Source: Flavobacteriales bacterium (GTDB lineage: Bacteria > Bacteroidota > Bacteroidia > Flavobacteriales > Flavobacteriaceae). Taken from it: a DNA stretch of 64,000 nt. Location: the NCBI GenBank assembly GCA_016777325.1, contig JADHRQ010000002.1, forward strand, positions 22,215 to 86,214, given 5' to 3'. How positions within the stretch are numbered: position 1 is the stretch's first letter; every line of letters begins with the position of its first letter. Below, piece by piece: positions 29,683-38,428 of the stretch. A program made the translations under genes and the position numbers. Under the pieces are notes generated by a model. That model did no database searches. It was not told the DNA's origin and worked only from the letters and a program-made list of their open reading frames with translations.

Positions 29683-30594
29683 ATGTCAAAAAAATCTCTT
29701 TTAATAGTAGCATCTCTAGCATATGATGGAATCGAAACAAAAGAAAATAAAGTAGATAATGTTTTAGGTGGCGCAGGAACATATATATGTTTATCTGTAA
29801 AACATTTTGATAATATTTGCTCTATAATTTCCGTTGTTGGAAATGATTTTAAAGATCATGATCTAAAGCTTCTAGAATCTTGTGGAGTTGATATTTCTGG
29901 AATTAAAATTGAAGAAAATGATAAAACATTTTATTGGAGTTGTATCTACACGGATGGTTTTAAAGAAAGAATTACAACGAAAACTGAGCTAAATGTAATG
30001 ACAAATTTTAACCCTGTAATTCCTATTGGAAAATCAAATCCTGACATTTTACTATTGGGAAATCTTCATCCTGAAATTCAATTATCTGCAATTAATCAAT
30101 TGAAAAATAAGCCATCAGCTATAATTTTAGATACAATGAATTATTGGATAGAAAATTTTTGGGAGACTGTCAAAGAGGTTATATCTAAAGTTGATATAAT
30201 ATCTATTAATGATGAAGAGTCTGAAATGATTACAGGACACAAAGATCTAAGAAAAGCTGCAAGTGTATTGCACACTATGGGACCCAAGTATGTAATCATA
30301 AAAAAAGGAAAAAATGGTGCTGAATTATTTAATTATGAAAAACAATACGTAACAGGTGCGTTTGAAGTAGAGAAAGTAATAGACCCAACTGGCGCAGGAG
30401 ATTGTTTTATTGGAGGTATCTCAGGCTTTTTGTCTCTATCTGATGAGATATCATTTGAATCAATAAAATCAGCAATTGATTATGGAACTTCTTTAGCATC
30501 TTTTAATGTGGAAGCCATGGGAAATAAAAACTTGTTAAATTTGTCAATGAATGATGTTCAAACAAGAGTCAATAAATTACAGATAGGTGAGTGA
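29683..30594 (+). CDS. PfkB family carbohydrate kinase
   Basis: LGGAGTYICLSVKHF; VIDPTGAGDCFIGGISGFL. Confidence 0.9.
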   Translation: MSKKSLLIVASLAYDGIETKENKVDNVLGGAGTYICLSVKHFDNICSIISVVGNDFKDHDLKLLESCGVDISGIKIEENDKTFYWSCIYTDGFKERITTKTELNVMTNFNPVIPIGKSNPDILLLGNLHPEIQLSAINQLKNKPSAIILDTMNYWIENFWETVKEVISKVDIISINDEESEMITGHKDLRKAASVLHTMGPKYVIIKKGKNGAELFNYEKQYVTGAFEVEKVIDPTGAGDCFIGGISGFLSLSDEISFESIKSAIDYGTSLASFNVEAMGNKNLLNLSMNDVQTRVNKLQIGE

Positions 30595-32401
30595 TCAAAT
30601 AAAACATGAATGTGGAATTGCTTTAGTTCATTTAAAAAAGCCACTACATTTTTATCAACATAAATATGGCTCATATATGTATGGTGTTGATAAGATGTTT
30701 TTAATGATGGAGAAACAAAAGAATCGAGGCCAGGATGGGGCAGGTTTTGCAAGTTTAAAGCTAGACCTTAAACCTGGAGATAAGTATTTTTTTAGAGTAA
30801 GATCATTTGATCAACAGGCTATTCATTCTGTTTTTAAAAAAATAAATAAAAAAATAAATCAATTTTTAAAGTCAGAAAAAATAGATTCTAATTCTGACGA
30901 TTTCTTTAGAAAAACTCCTTTTTTAGGACAAGTTATGTTGGGCCATGTTAGATATGGAACCTATGGGAAGAACTCTATTGAGTATGTTCATCCTGTTATG
31001 AGGCAAAATAATTGGATGAATAGAAATCTAATTTTAGCAGGAAATTTCAATATGACAAATAATGATGAATTATTTGAAAGTCTTGTCAAATTAGGTCAAC
31101 ATCCAAGAGAACAATCCGATACCATAACAATAATGGAAAAGATAGGACATTTCCTAGACACAGAAGTTATTTCTAATTATAAAAAATTTAAACGTAAGGG
31201 TGTTTCAAAAGCTGATATGCCACCTATGATTGAAGAAAATCTTGATATTCAGAAAATTTTAAAAAAATCTTCTAAAAAATGGGATGGAGGTTACGCAATA
31301 GCCGGAATGTTAGGCCATGGAGATTCTTTTGTCATGAGAGATCCTCATGGAATTAGACCTGCTTATTTTTTTGAAGATGATGAAGTTGTAGTAGTTGCAT
31401 CAGAAAGACCAGCAATACAGACAGTTTTTGATGTTTCATATTCTGATATAAAAGAAGTTCCAAGAGGAAATGCTCTAATTGTAAAAAAAAACGGAAACAC
31501 TTCTATTAAAGAAATATTAAAACCAAAACTTAATAAATCTTGTTCATTTGAAAGAATCTATTTCTCAAGAGGTTCTGATGCTGATATTTACAAAGAAAGA
31601 AAAATGCTAGGAAGTCTTTTGATTCCTCAAATAGAAAAATCTATCAAAAAAGATTATTTAAATACAGTTTTTTCTTTTATACCAAATACAGCAGAGACAT
31701 CTTTTTATGGATTAATAGAAAGAGCTAAAAAGAATAACCCTAGAGTTGAAAAAATAGCAATTAAAGATGCAAAATTAAGAACCTTTATTTCTGCAGATAA
31801 AGGAAGAGAAGATTTAGTAGCTCATGTGTATGATATAACATATGGGGTAATTAAAAGTTCAGATAATTTAGTAATTATTGATGACAGTATTGTTAGAGGA
31901 ACAACTTTAAGGGAAAGCATTTTAAAAATGCTTTTCAGATTAAATCCAAAAAAAATAGTTGTTGTTTCAAGTGCTCCACAAATTAGATACCCTGATTGTT
32001 ATGGAATTGATATGGCAAGAATTGAAGATTTTATTGCATTTAAAGCTGCTATAGAAATTCACAAAGATCAAGGTACTTATGATAGTATAATTCAAGAGAC
32101 ATACAACAAGTGTAAAACTTCCAAAGAATCTGGCATTAATAAACAAAATCATGTAAAAGATATTTACAAAAATTTTTCTCCAGAACAAATATCTTCTAAA
32201 ATGTCAGATATGTTAGTTGATAAAAACTCTGGTGTTGAATTAGATATAATATTTCAAAAGGTTGAAAATTTACATAAAGCATGTAAAAATCATAAAGGAG
32301 ACTGGTATTTTACAGGTAACTATCCAACACCAGGTGGAAATAAAGTAGTTAATCAAGCTTTTATTAATTTTGTAGAGGGTAGAACTGCAAGAGCATACTA
32401 G
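30587..32401 (+). CDS. purF: Amidophosphoribosyltransferase-type protein (PurF), GTG start
   Basis: MSDQIKHECGIALVHL (N-terminal Cys nucleophile after a short propeptide), MEKQKNRGQDGAGFAS, VIIDDSIVRGTTLRESI PRPP motif; overlaps kinase gene by 8 bp. Confidence 0.93.
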   Translation: MSDQIKHECGIALVHLKKPLHFYQHKYGSYMYGVDKMFLMMEKQKNRGQDGAGFASLKLDLKPGDKYFFRVRSFDQQAIHSVFKKINKKINQFLKSEKIDSNSDDFFRKTPFLGQVMLGHVRYGTYGKNSIEYVHPVMRQNNWMNRNLILAGNFNMTNNDELFESLVKLGQHPREQSDTITIMEKIGHFLDTEVISNYKKFKRKGVSKADMPPMIEENLDIQKILKKSSKKWDGGYAIAGMLGHGDSFVMRDPHGIRPAYFFEDDEVVVVASERPAIQTVFDVSYSDIKEVPRGNALIVKKNGNTSIKEILKPKLNKSCSFERIYFSRGSDADIYKERKMLGSLLIPQIEKSIKKDYLNTVFSFIPNTAETSFYGLIERAKKNNPRVEKIAIKDAKLRTFISADKGREDLVAHVYDITYGVIKSSDNLVIIDDSIVRGTTLRESILKMLFRLNPKKIVVVSSAPQIRYPDCYGIDMARIEDFIAFKAAIEIHKDQGTYDSIIQETYNKCKTSKESGINKQNHVKDIYKNFSPEQISSKMSDMLVDKNSGVELDIIFQKVENLHKACKNHKGDWYFTGNYPTPGGNKVVNQAFINFVEGRTARAY

Positions 32402-32462
32402 AAGTTATAACAAAAAATAATTTCTAAATAAATTTTATTTATAAAAAAAATATCATAAATTA

Positions 32463-32536
32463 ATGCTACCAGAACATAAGTAGGTTAAGTTCATGGTAAG
32501 ATTTGGGGCAAAAAAGGGGATTTATCCCCTTTTTTT
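32463..32536 (+). ncRNA. Candidate structured small RNA ending in a Rho-independent-type terminator
   Basis: TACCAGAAC (32467-32475) pairs with GTTCATGGTA (32489-32498) with one bulged A, followed by AAGGGGAT/ATCCCCTT hairpin and a T run. Confidence 0.45.
32511..32536. terminator. Bidirectional terminator hairpin between purF and rseP
   Basis: AAAAAGGGGATTTATCCCCTTTTTTT: GC stem flanked by A run and T run. Confidence 0.85.
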
Positions 32537-33857
32537 ATCCTGCAAATGCCCTAAATAAATCATTACCGTTAGCATAAAGAACCAAGGCTATTAACAAGAA
32601 GAAACCAATCATTGTAGACACTTCCATAAACTTATCACTTGGTCTCCTTCCAGTTATAATTTCATATACAAGAAACATAACATGACCTCCATCCAAAGCT
32701 GGAATAGGTAGAACATTCATGAAAGCTAATATAATTGATAATAGTGCTGTTGATAACCAGAAACCTTTCCAGTCCCACTGTGCAGGAAAAATATTACCTA
32801 TTGTTCCAAACCCTCCGAGTTGTTGGGCTCCTTTTTTTGTAAATATAAAGGAAAACTGTGCTACATACTCATATAGAGTCCAGTATCCGTAATTAAATCC
32901 TTGCTTTACACTATCTACAAAACCAATTTTTTCGTTAATAGTTTCAATTCCTGTATTTTTTCTCCAAACTCCAATTGTTCCATCATCATTTCGGTTAATT
33001 GAAATATTATAATTAGAATCACCTCTTTCAACTATAACATCTATAATATCGTCCGAATTATTCTTTATCCATTTTGTAAAAGAAGACCAATCATATATAC
33101 TTTCATTATTTATTGAAATAATTCTATCTCCACTTTGTATTCCTGCATAAAGTGCAGGTGATTCATTTGAAACAGAATCAACAATAGCACTAAAAAGGGG
33201 AGTAAAACTATTAATCTGACCACTTTGAAAAATTTCACTACCTATATTTTCTGGAATATTAATTTCTGAAATTGAGCCATCAAGTTTTTCAACTTTAATC
33301 TTTTCAATTGGTCTAAGTAATAACATTTTATTAATGTCTAGAACATAGTCAAGTTCTTGGCCATCTACATCCACTATTTTATCTCCTTTTTCAAATCCAA
33401 TTTCTTGAATTAATTCAGATGGTTCAAGTCCAAGTGGAATATTCTCTTGAGGTAGAGTTTCTTTTCCCCAAACAAACAATACCATCATATATATAAAAAA
33501 TCCAAGAAGTAGATTAACAGTAACACCTCCCAACATTATTATTAGTCTTTGCCAAGCAGGTTTAGATCTAAATTCCCATGGTTGAGGGGGTTTTTGCATT
33601 TGTTCTTTATCAAAACTTTCATCAATCATCCCAGATATTTTTACATAACCTCCAAGAGGAAGCCAACCAATACCATAAACAGTCTCACCTATTTTCTTTT
33701 TGAATAAAGAATACTTTACATCAAAAAATAAATAAAATTTCTCAACTCTTGTTCCAAATAACTTAGCTGGAATAAAATGTCCTAATTCGTGAAGTACAAT
33801 TAAAATTGAAAGTGATAGTAATAACTGAAATGCTTTTATAAAAAACTCTGGAGACAT
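32535..33857 (-). CDS. rseP: Site-2 protease RseP-like, PDZ domain zinc metalloprotease
   Basis: VLHELGHFIPAKLFG (HExxH), two PDZ regions, NVLPIPALDGGHVMFL. Confidence 0.95.
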   Translation of the reverse strand: MSPEFFIKAFQLLLSLSILIVLHELGHFIPAKLFGTRVEKFYLFFDVKYSLFKKKIGETVYGIGWLPLGGYVKISGMIDESFDKEQMQKPPQPWEFRSKPAWQRLIIMLGGVTVNLLLGFFIYMMVLFVWGKETLPQENIPLGLEPSELIQEIGFEKGDKIVDVDGQELDYVLDINKMLLLRPIEKIKVEKLDGSISEINIPENIGSEIFQSGQINSFTPLFSAIVDSVSNESPALYAGIQSGDRIISINNESIYDWSSFTKWIKNNSDDIIDVIVERGDSNYNISINRNDDGTIGVWRKNTGIETINEKIGFVDSVKQGFNYGYWTLYEYVAQFSFIFTKKGAQQLGGFGTIGNIFPAQWDWKGFWLSTALLSIILAFMNVLPIPALDGGHVMFLVYEIITGRRPSDKFMEVSTMIGFFLLIALVLYANGNDLFRAFAG

Positions 33858-33933
33858 AATATAATTTTAGCTGCAAATTTAATATATTTTTAATTCCTTG
33901 AATTATCTTTGCTTCAAGGATTTAAAAATATAT

Positions 33934-34593
33934 ATGTTAAAAAAATACAGACTTTTTGCGGCAATCATGTTTTCAATATCTATGGCTGCAGTCTTAATGT
34001 TTTATTACGTATTAAGTCCAGAAAAAAAATTACCTATATATCAACCAAGTATGGTAAATTTTCAACTTGTTGATAGTACAGTTCAACATGTGAAAAGATT
34101 TCATAAAATTGCTGATTATGAATTGATAAATCAGAACAATAAAATTATCACAAATAAAATTTATGATGGAAAAATATACATAGCTGATTTTTTCTTTACT
34201 ACTTGTCCAGGAATATGTCCAATTATGAAAGATAATATGATTAAACTTCAAGAAAAATTTATTAACGATGATCAGGTTCTACTTCTTTCTCATACTGTGA
34301 CTCCTGAAATTGATTCAGTTAGTGTTTTAAAGAAATATTCAATGGAAAAGGGAGTTGTTGACTCTAAATGGAATATGGTTACTGGTGATAAAAGGCAGAT
34401 ATATAATCTAGCTAGAAAGTCATATTTGGTAGCTGAAGATATAGAAAGTTCAAATTTTTATGATATGATTCATACTGAAAATTTTGTATTAGTAGATTCA
34501 AAAAGAAGAATTAGAGGATTCTATGATGGTACTGATTCAGAGTCAATGAATAAATTAATTAATGATGTATATATTTTAAAAAAAGAATTTTAA
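33934..34593 (+). CDS. SCO1/SenC family protein
   Basis: IADFFFTTCPGICPIMKDNM (CxxxC), IHTENFVLVDSKRRIRGFYDGT; start trimmed to MLKKYRLFAA. Confidence 0.9.
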   Translation: MLKKYRLFAAIMFSISMAAVLMFYYVLSPEKKLPIYQPSMVNFQLVDSTVQHVKRFHKIADYELINQNNKIITNKIYDGKIYIADFFFTTCPGICPIMKDNMIKLQEKFINDDQVLLLSHTVTPEIDSVSVLKKYSMEKGVVDSKWNMVTGDKRQIYNLARKSYLVAEDIESSNFYDMIHTENFVLVDSKRRIRGFYDGTDSESMNKLINDVYILKKEF

Positions 34594-34610
34594 ATTATTC
34601 CATTACATTT

Positions 34611-34853
34611 GTGACCTTTACAACTAAAGTATTGATAAGTTTAGATAAATTAAAAAAAGGAGATGAAGCTGTTATAAAGGATTTGATAACAGATGGAATC
34701 CCTCTAACTCTTTTGGAAATGGGCTGTCTTCCTGGAAACGAAGTAACTATATTAGCTTCAAGAAGGGGTTTAATATATCTTAAAATTGACGAATCACACA
34801 TGTCTATTGATTCTGTTACAGCAAGTCAAGTTATAGTAGAATTAAAAAAGTAA
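34611..34853 (+). CDS. feoA: FeoA family protein, GTG start
   Basis: LDKLKKGDEAVIKDLI...LLEMGCLPGNEVTILASRRGLIYLKIDES; directly upstream of feoB. Confidence 0.9.
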   Translation: MTFTTKVLISLDKLKKGDEAVIKDLITDGIPLTLLEMGCLPGNEVTILASRRGLIYLKIDESHMSIDSVTASQVIVELKK

Positions 34854-34854
34854 A

Positions 34855-36951
34855 ATGGTTAAGACAATTTCAGTTGCATTACTTGGTAATCCTAATACAG
34901 GTAAGAGTTCTGTATTTAATACCTTAACCGGATTAAAACAAACAGTTGGAAATTATCCGGGAGTTACCGTTGAAAAAAAAATTGGAAGTTTTGCAATTGA
35001 TAGGACAACTAGTGTTCAGTTAATTGATTTACCAGGAACCTATGGTCTAAATACTCAATCTATTGACCGAAGTATAGTATTTGAATTATTATTAAATAAA
35101 AATAACAAGGATTTTCCAGATGTAGTTATTGTAGTTGCAGATATTGATAATTTAAAAAGAAATCTTTTATTATTTAGTCAGATTAAAGATTTAGAAATTC
35201 CAACCATTCTAGCAATAAACATGTCTGACCAACTAACTTCAAAGGGGATAGAAATTAATGTAGAAAAATTAGAAGAAGAATTAGATACTAAGGTTGTGCT
35301 TTTAAGTGCAAGAAAAAATCACGGATTTAATGCATTAAAATCTGAGATAAAAAACTATAGAAATCTTTCAGATAAACCAGCTTTTAATATAAATGAAATT
35401 GATCCTGAATATTTTTCTAACCTTAGTAAAACTTTCTCAGGACAATCAGTATATAAGTTATGGCTTTTAATTACTCAGGATATAAATTTCTCTAAACTAG
35501 AGAGAAATAAAATTGATGATAAAGGAAGATTTAAGACGCAAACTGAATCATATCTAAAAAAACTTCAACAAAGAGAAACTGTAAAGCGATATCAGGTAAT
35601 TAACAACCTTTTAAAAGAGACCTATGTAAAGGATTATAAAAAGGCGACAGGATTAAGAAGTGTTATTGATAGAGTTCTTTTACACAGTGTATGGGGGTAT
35701 TTAATCTTTTTTTCAATTTTACTTTTAATATTTCAGATAATTTTTGACTGGAGTAGTATACCAATGGACTTTATTGATAGTAGTTTTGTTTCACTAAGTC
35801 AATCAGTCAAATCTGGTCTTCCCCAGGGAGTTTTTACTTCTCTTTTAGCAGAAGGGGTAATTCCAGGTTTAGCAGGAATTCTAATTTTTATTCCACAAAT
35901 AGCACTTTTATTTTTCTTTATTTCAATTCTAGAGGAAACTGGCTACATGAGTAGAGTAGTTTTTCTAATGGACAGGACTCTTAAAAAATTTGGTTTGGGG
36001 GGTAAAAGTCTAATACCACTTGTATCTGGAGTAGCTTGTGCAATTCCAGCAGTAATGGCAACAAGAAATATAGAAAACTGGAAAGACAGGCTTATTACAA
36101 TCCTTGTAATTCCTTTCATGACATGTTCAGCTAGACTTCCTGTATATCTAATTTTGATTTCTTTAGTAATTCCAACTGATAAAATATTTGGAGTTAGTTA
36201 CCAAAGTTTAACACTAATGGGTCTATACATATTAGGATTCTTATTAGCTATTATTTCATCAACTATTCTTAAAAATATAATCAAAAGAGACTCAATAAGT
36301 TATCTAGTTCTTGAGATGCCTGAGTACAAGTTACCTCTTCCGAAGAACATTTTTTTAAATATTTGGACTAAGACAAGGTCGTTTGTTGTTGAGGCCGGTA
36401 AAATTATATTTGCAATCTCTATTTTGTTATGGATAATGGCTTCTTATGGTCCAGGAAATGAATTTAAAAACGCTGATCAAATTGTTAAAGCTCAATATCA
36501 AAATATTGAAATTTCTGCTGAAGATTTAGAGTTAAATATAAATTCCTACAGACTTGAACACTCTTTCATTGGTATTGTAGGTAAATCAATTGAGCCTGCA
36601 ATTGCTCCACTTGGGTATGACTGGAAAATAGGTATTGCTCTTGTTACATCATTTGCAGCAAGAGAAGTTTTTGTTGGGACTCTATCTACTATATACAGTG
36701 TTGGATCTGAAAATCAAGATACAATTAAGACAAGAATGTCTCAGGAAACAGATTCTAATGGAAATAAGATCTTTAATTTACCTACTGGTATATCATTAAT
36801 GGTATTTTATGCATTTGCAATGCAGTGTATGAGTACCTTAGCAATTGTGAAAAAAGAGACTAATTCTTGGAAGTGGCCTTTAATGCAGTTGATTTTTATG
36901 ACAATATTAGCTTACTTTGCATCTTTATTTGTATTTCAAATTTTAAACTAA
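34855..36951 (+). CDS. feoB: Ferrous iron transport protein B
   Basis: LLGNPNTGKSSVFNTLTGLKQTVGNYPGVTVEKK; LIDLPGTYGL; LIPLVSGVACAIPAVMATRNIEN. Confidence 0.96.
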   Translation: MVKTISVALLGNPNTGKSSVFNTLTGLKQTVGNYPGVTVEKKIGSFAIDRTTSVQLIDLPGTYGLNTQSIDRSIVFELLLNKNNKDFPDVVIVVADIDNLKRNLLLFSQIKDLEIPTILAINMSDQLTSKGIEINVEKLEEELDTKVVLLSARKNHGFNALKSEIKNYRNLSDKPAFNINEIDPEYFSNLSKTFSGQSVYKLWLLITQDINFSKLERNKIDDKGRFKTQTESYLKKLQQRETVKRYQVINNLLKETYVKDYKKATGLRSVIDRVLLHSVWGYLIFFSILLLIFQIIFDWSSIPMDFIDSSFVSLSQSVKSGLPQGVFTSLLAEGVIPGLAGILIFIPQIALLFFFISILEETGYMSRVVFLMDRTLKKFGLGGKSLIPLVSGVACAIPAVMATRNIENWKDRLITILVIPFMTCSARLPVYLILISLVIPTDKIFGVSYQSLTLMGLYILGFLLAIISSTILKNIIKRDSISYLVLEMPEYKLPLPKNIFLNIWTKTRSFVVEAGKIIFAISILLWIMASYGPGNEFKNADQIVKAQYQNIEISAEDLELNINSYRLEHSFIGIVGKSIEPAIAPLGYDWKIGIALVTSFAAREVFVGTLSTIYSVGSENQDTIKTRMSQETDSNGNKIFNLPTGISLMVFYAFAMQCMSTLAIVKKETNSWKWPLMQLIFMTILAYFASLFVFQILN

Positions 36952-37076
36952 TGGAAGAAATTCAAGGAATTTTATTAATTCTATCAGGAGGTTTTGCTTT
37001 TTGGCTTCTTTATGGGAAATTTATAAAAAAGGCTAAAGCCTCAGATTCTAATTGTGGTAAAGACTGTGGTTGTTAA
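36951..37076 (+). CDS. FeoB-associated Cys-rich small membrane protein
   Basis: TAATG overlap with feoB stop; MEEIQGILLILSGGFAFWLLYGKFIKKAKASDSNCGKDCGC. Confidence 0.85.
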   Translation: MEEIQGILLILSGGFAFWLLYGKFIKKAKASDSNCGKDCGC

Positions 37077-38365
37077 CTATTCATTATATCCTCAATTTCT
37101 TCAGCTTCAATAGGAATATCAGCCATTAAATTAGTAGGATCTCCCTTACTTTTAATAACTACATCATCTTCTAGTCTAACTCCAAAACCTTCTTTTGGAA
37201 TATAAATTCCAGGTTCAACTGTAAAGACCATATTTTCTTGAAATGGATCTTCGAGAAGACCATAGTCATGTGTGTCAAGTCCTAAGTGATGAGAAGTTCC
37301 ATGCATAAAATACTTCTTGTATGCTGGATTTTTTTTTGTCTCATTTTTAATGTCAACTTTATCAATAAGTCTAATATTTAAAAGTTCTTTTGTCATAATC
37401 TCACCAACTTGTTCGTGAAAAGTCTTCCAGTTATTTCCAACTTTTAATAGTTTAGTTGCTTCATTTTTAACATTAAGAACTGAATTATATACCTCTCTTT
37501 GTCTTTTTGAAAATCGACCAGAAACAGGAATAGTTCTTGTCATATCACTAGAATAATTTCCGTATTCTGCGCCAACATCCATTAGAATTAACTCGCCATC
37601 TTTACACTGTTTATTATTTTTTACATAATGAAGAACGTTATTATCAAGTCCGCTTGCTATAATAGGAGAGTATGCGAAACCCTTTGAGGAATTATTGATA
37701 AATTCATGAATAAACTCAGCTTCAATTTGATATTCCCAAACCCCAGGTTTAATAAATTTTAAAACCCTATCAAATCCTTTTTTTGTTATCTGACAAGCTT
37801 TTTTTATTTGATTAATCTCATCTAAATGTTTTATCGATCTTAGTCTTTGAAGTATAGGGTTACTTTTTTCAACTTTATGAGCAGGATATTTTTTTAATAA
37901 CCAGCTTATGAATCTATCCTCCCTAGTTTCTACTGGAGAATTAGCCCTGTAGTGTTCATTTTTATTGATATAAAATGTGTCAATTTTACTTGAAATAGAA
38001 TGTAATATATTTTTGAAATCTTCAACAAAATAAACACTTTCAATTCCTGATAATTCAGAAGCTAACTGCTTGGTAAGTTTTTCTCCTTCCCAAATTTTTG
38101 TGTGTTCATCAGATTTTCGAATAAATAGATTTTCTCTTGTTTTACTATCTTTTGAAGAAGGGTATAAAATCAAAATAGTTTCCTCTTGATCGATTCCAGT
38201 TAAATGAAAGATATCTCTGTGTTGTTCAAATGGTAATTCGGAATCAGCACTTACTGGATAAATATCATTAGAATTAAAAATAGCCATAGAATCTTCCTTC
38301 ATTTGATTCATGAAATTCAAACGATTTCTATTATAAATTGAACTGTTTAGAGGTTTATATCTCAT
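37073..38365 (-). CDS. Xaa-Pro aminopeptidase, M24B
   Basis: LILMDVGAEYGNYSSDMTRTIPVSGRFSKRQREVY; HGTSHHLGLDTHDYG; FTVEPGIYIP; VRLEDDVV. Confidence 0.94.
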   Translation of the reverse strand: MRYKPLNSSIYNRNRLNFMNQMKEDSMAIFNSNDIYPVSADSELPFEQHRDIFHLTGIDQEETILILYPSSKDSKTRENLFIRKSDEHTKIWEGEKLTKQLASELSGIESVYFVEDFKNILHSISSKIDTFYINKNEHYRANSPVETREDRFISWLLKKYPAHKVEKSNPILQRLRSIKHLDEINQIKKACQITKKGFDRVLKFIKPGVWEYQIEAEFIHEFINNSSKGFAYSPIIASGLDNNVLHYVKNNKQCKDGELILMDVGAEYGNYSSDMTRTIPVSGRFSKRQREVYNSVLNVKNEATKLLKVGNNWKTFHEQVGEIMTKELLNIRLIDKVDIKNETKKNPAYKKYFMHGTSHHLGLDTHDYGLLEDPFQENMVFTVEPGIYIPKEGFGVRLEDDVVIKSKGDPTNLMADIPIEAEEIEDIMNS

Positions 38366-38428
38366 TTATTTTTATCAAATATCTTGAAAATTAATATAAT
38401 GTTTATAATTTAAGTAAAAATTGAAATT

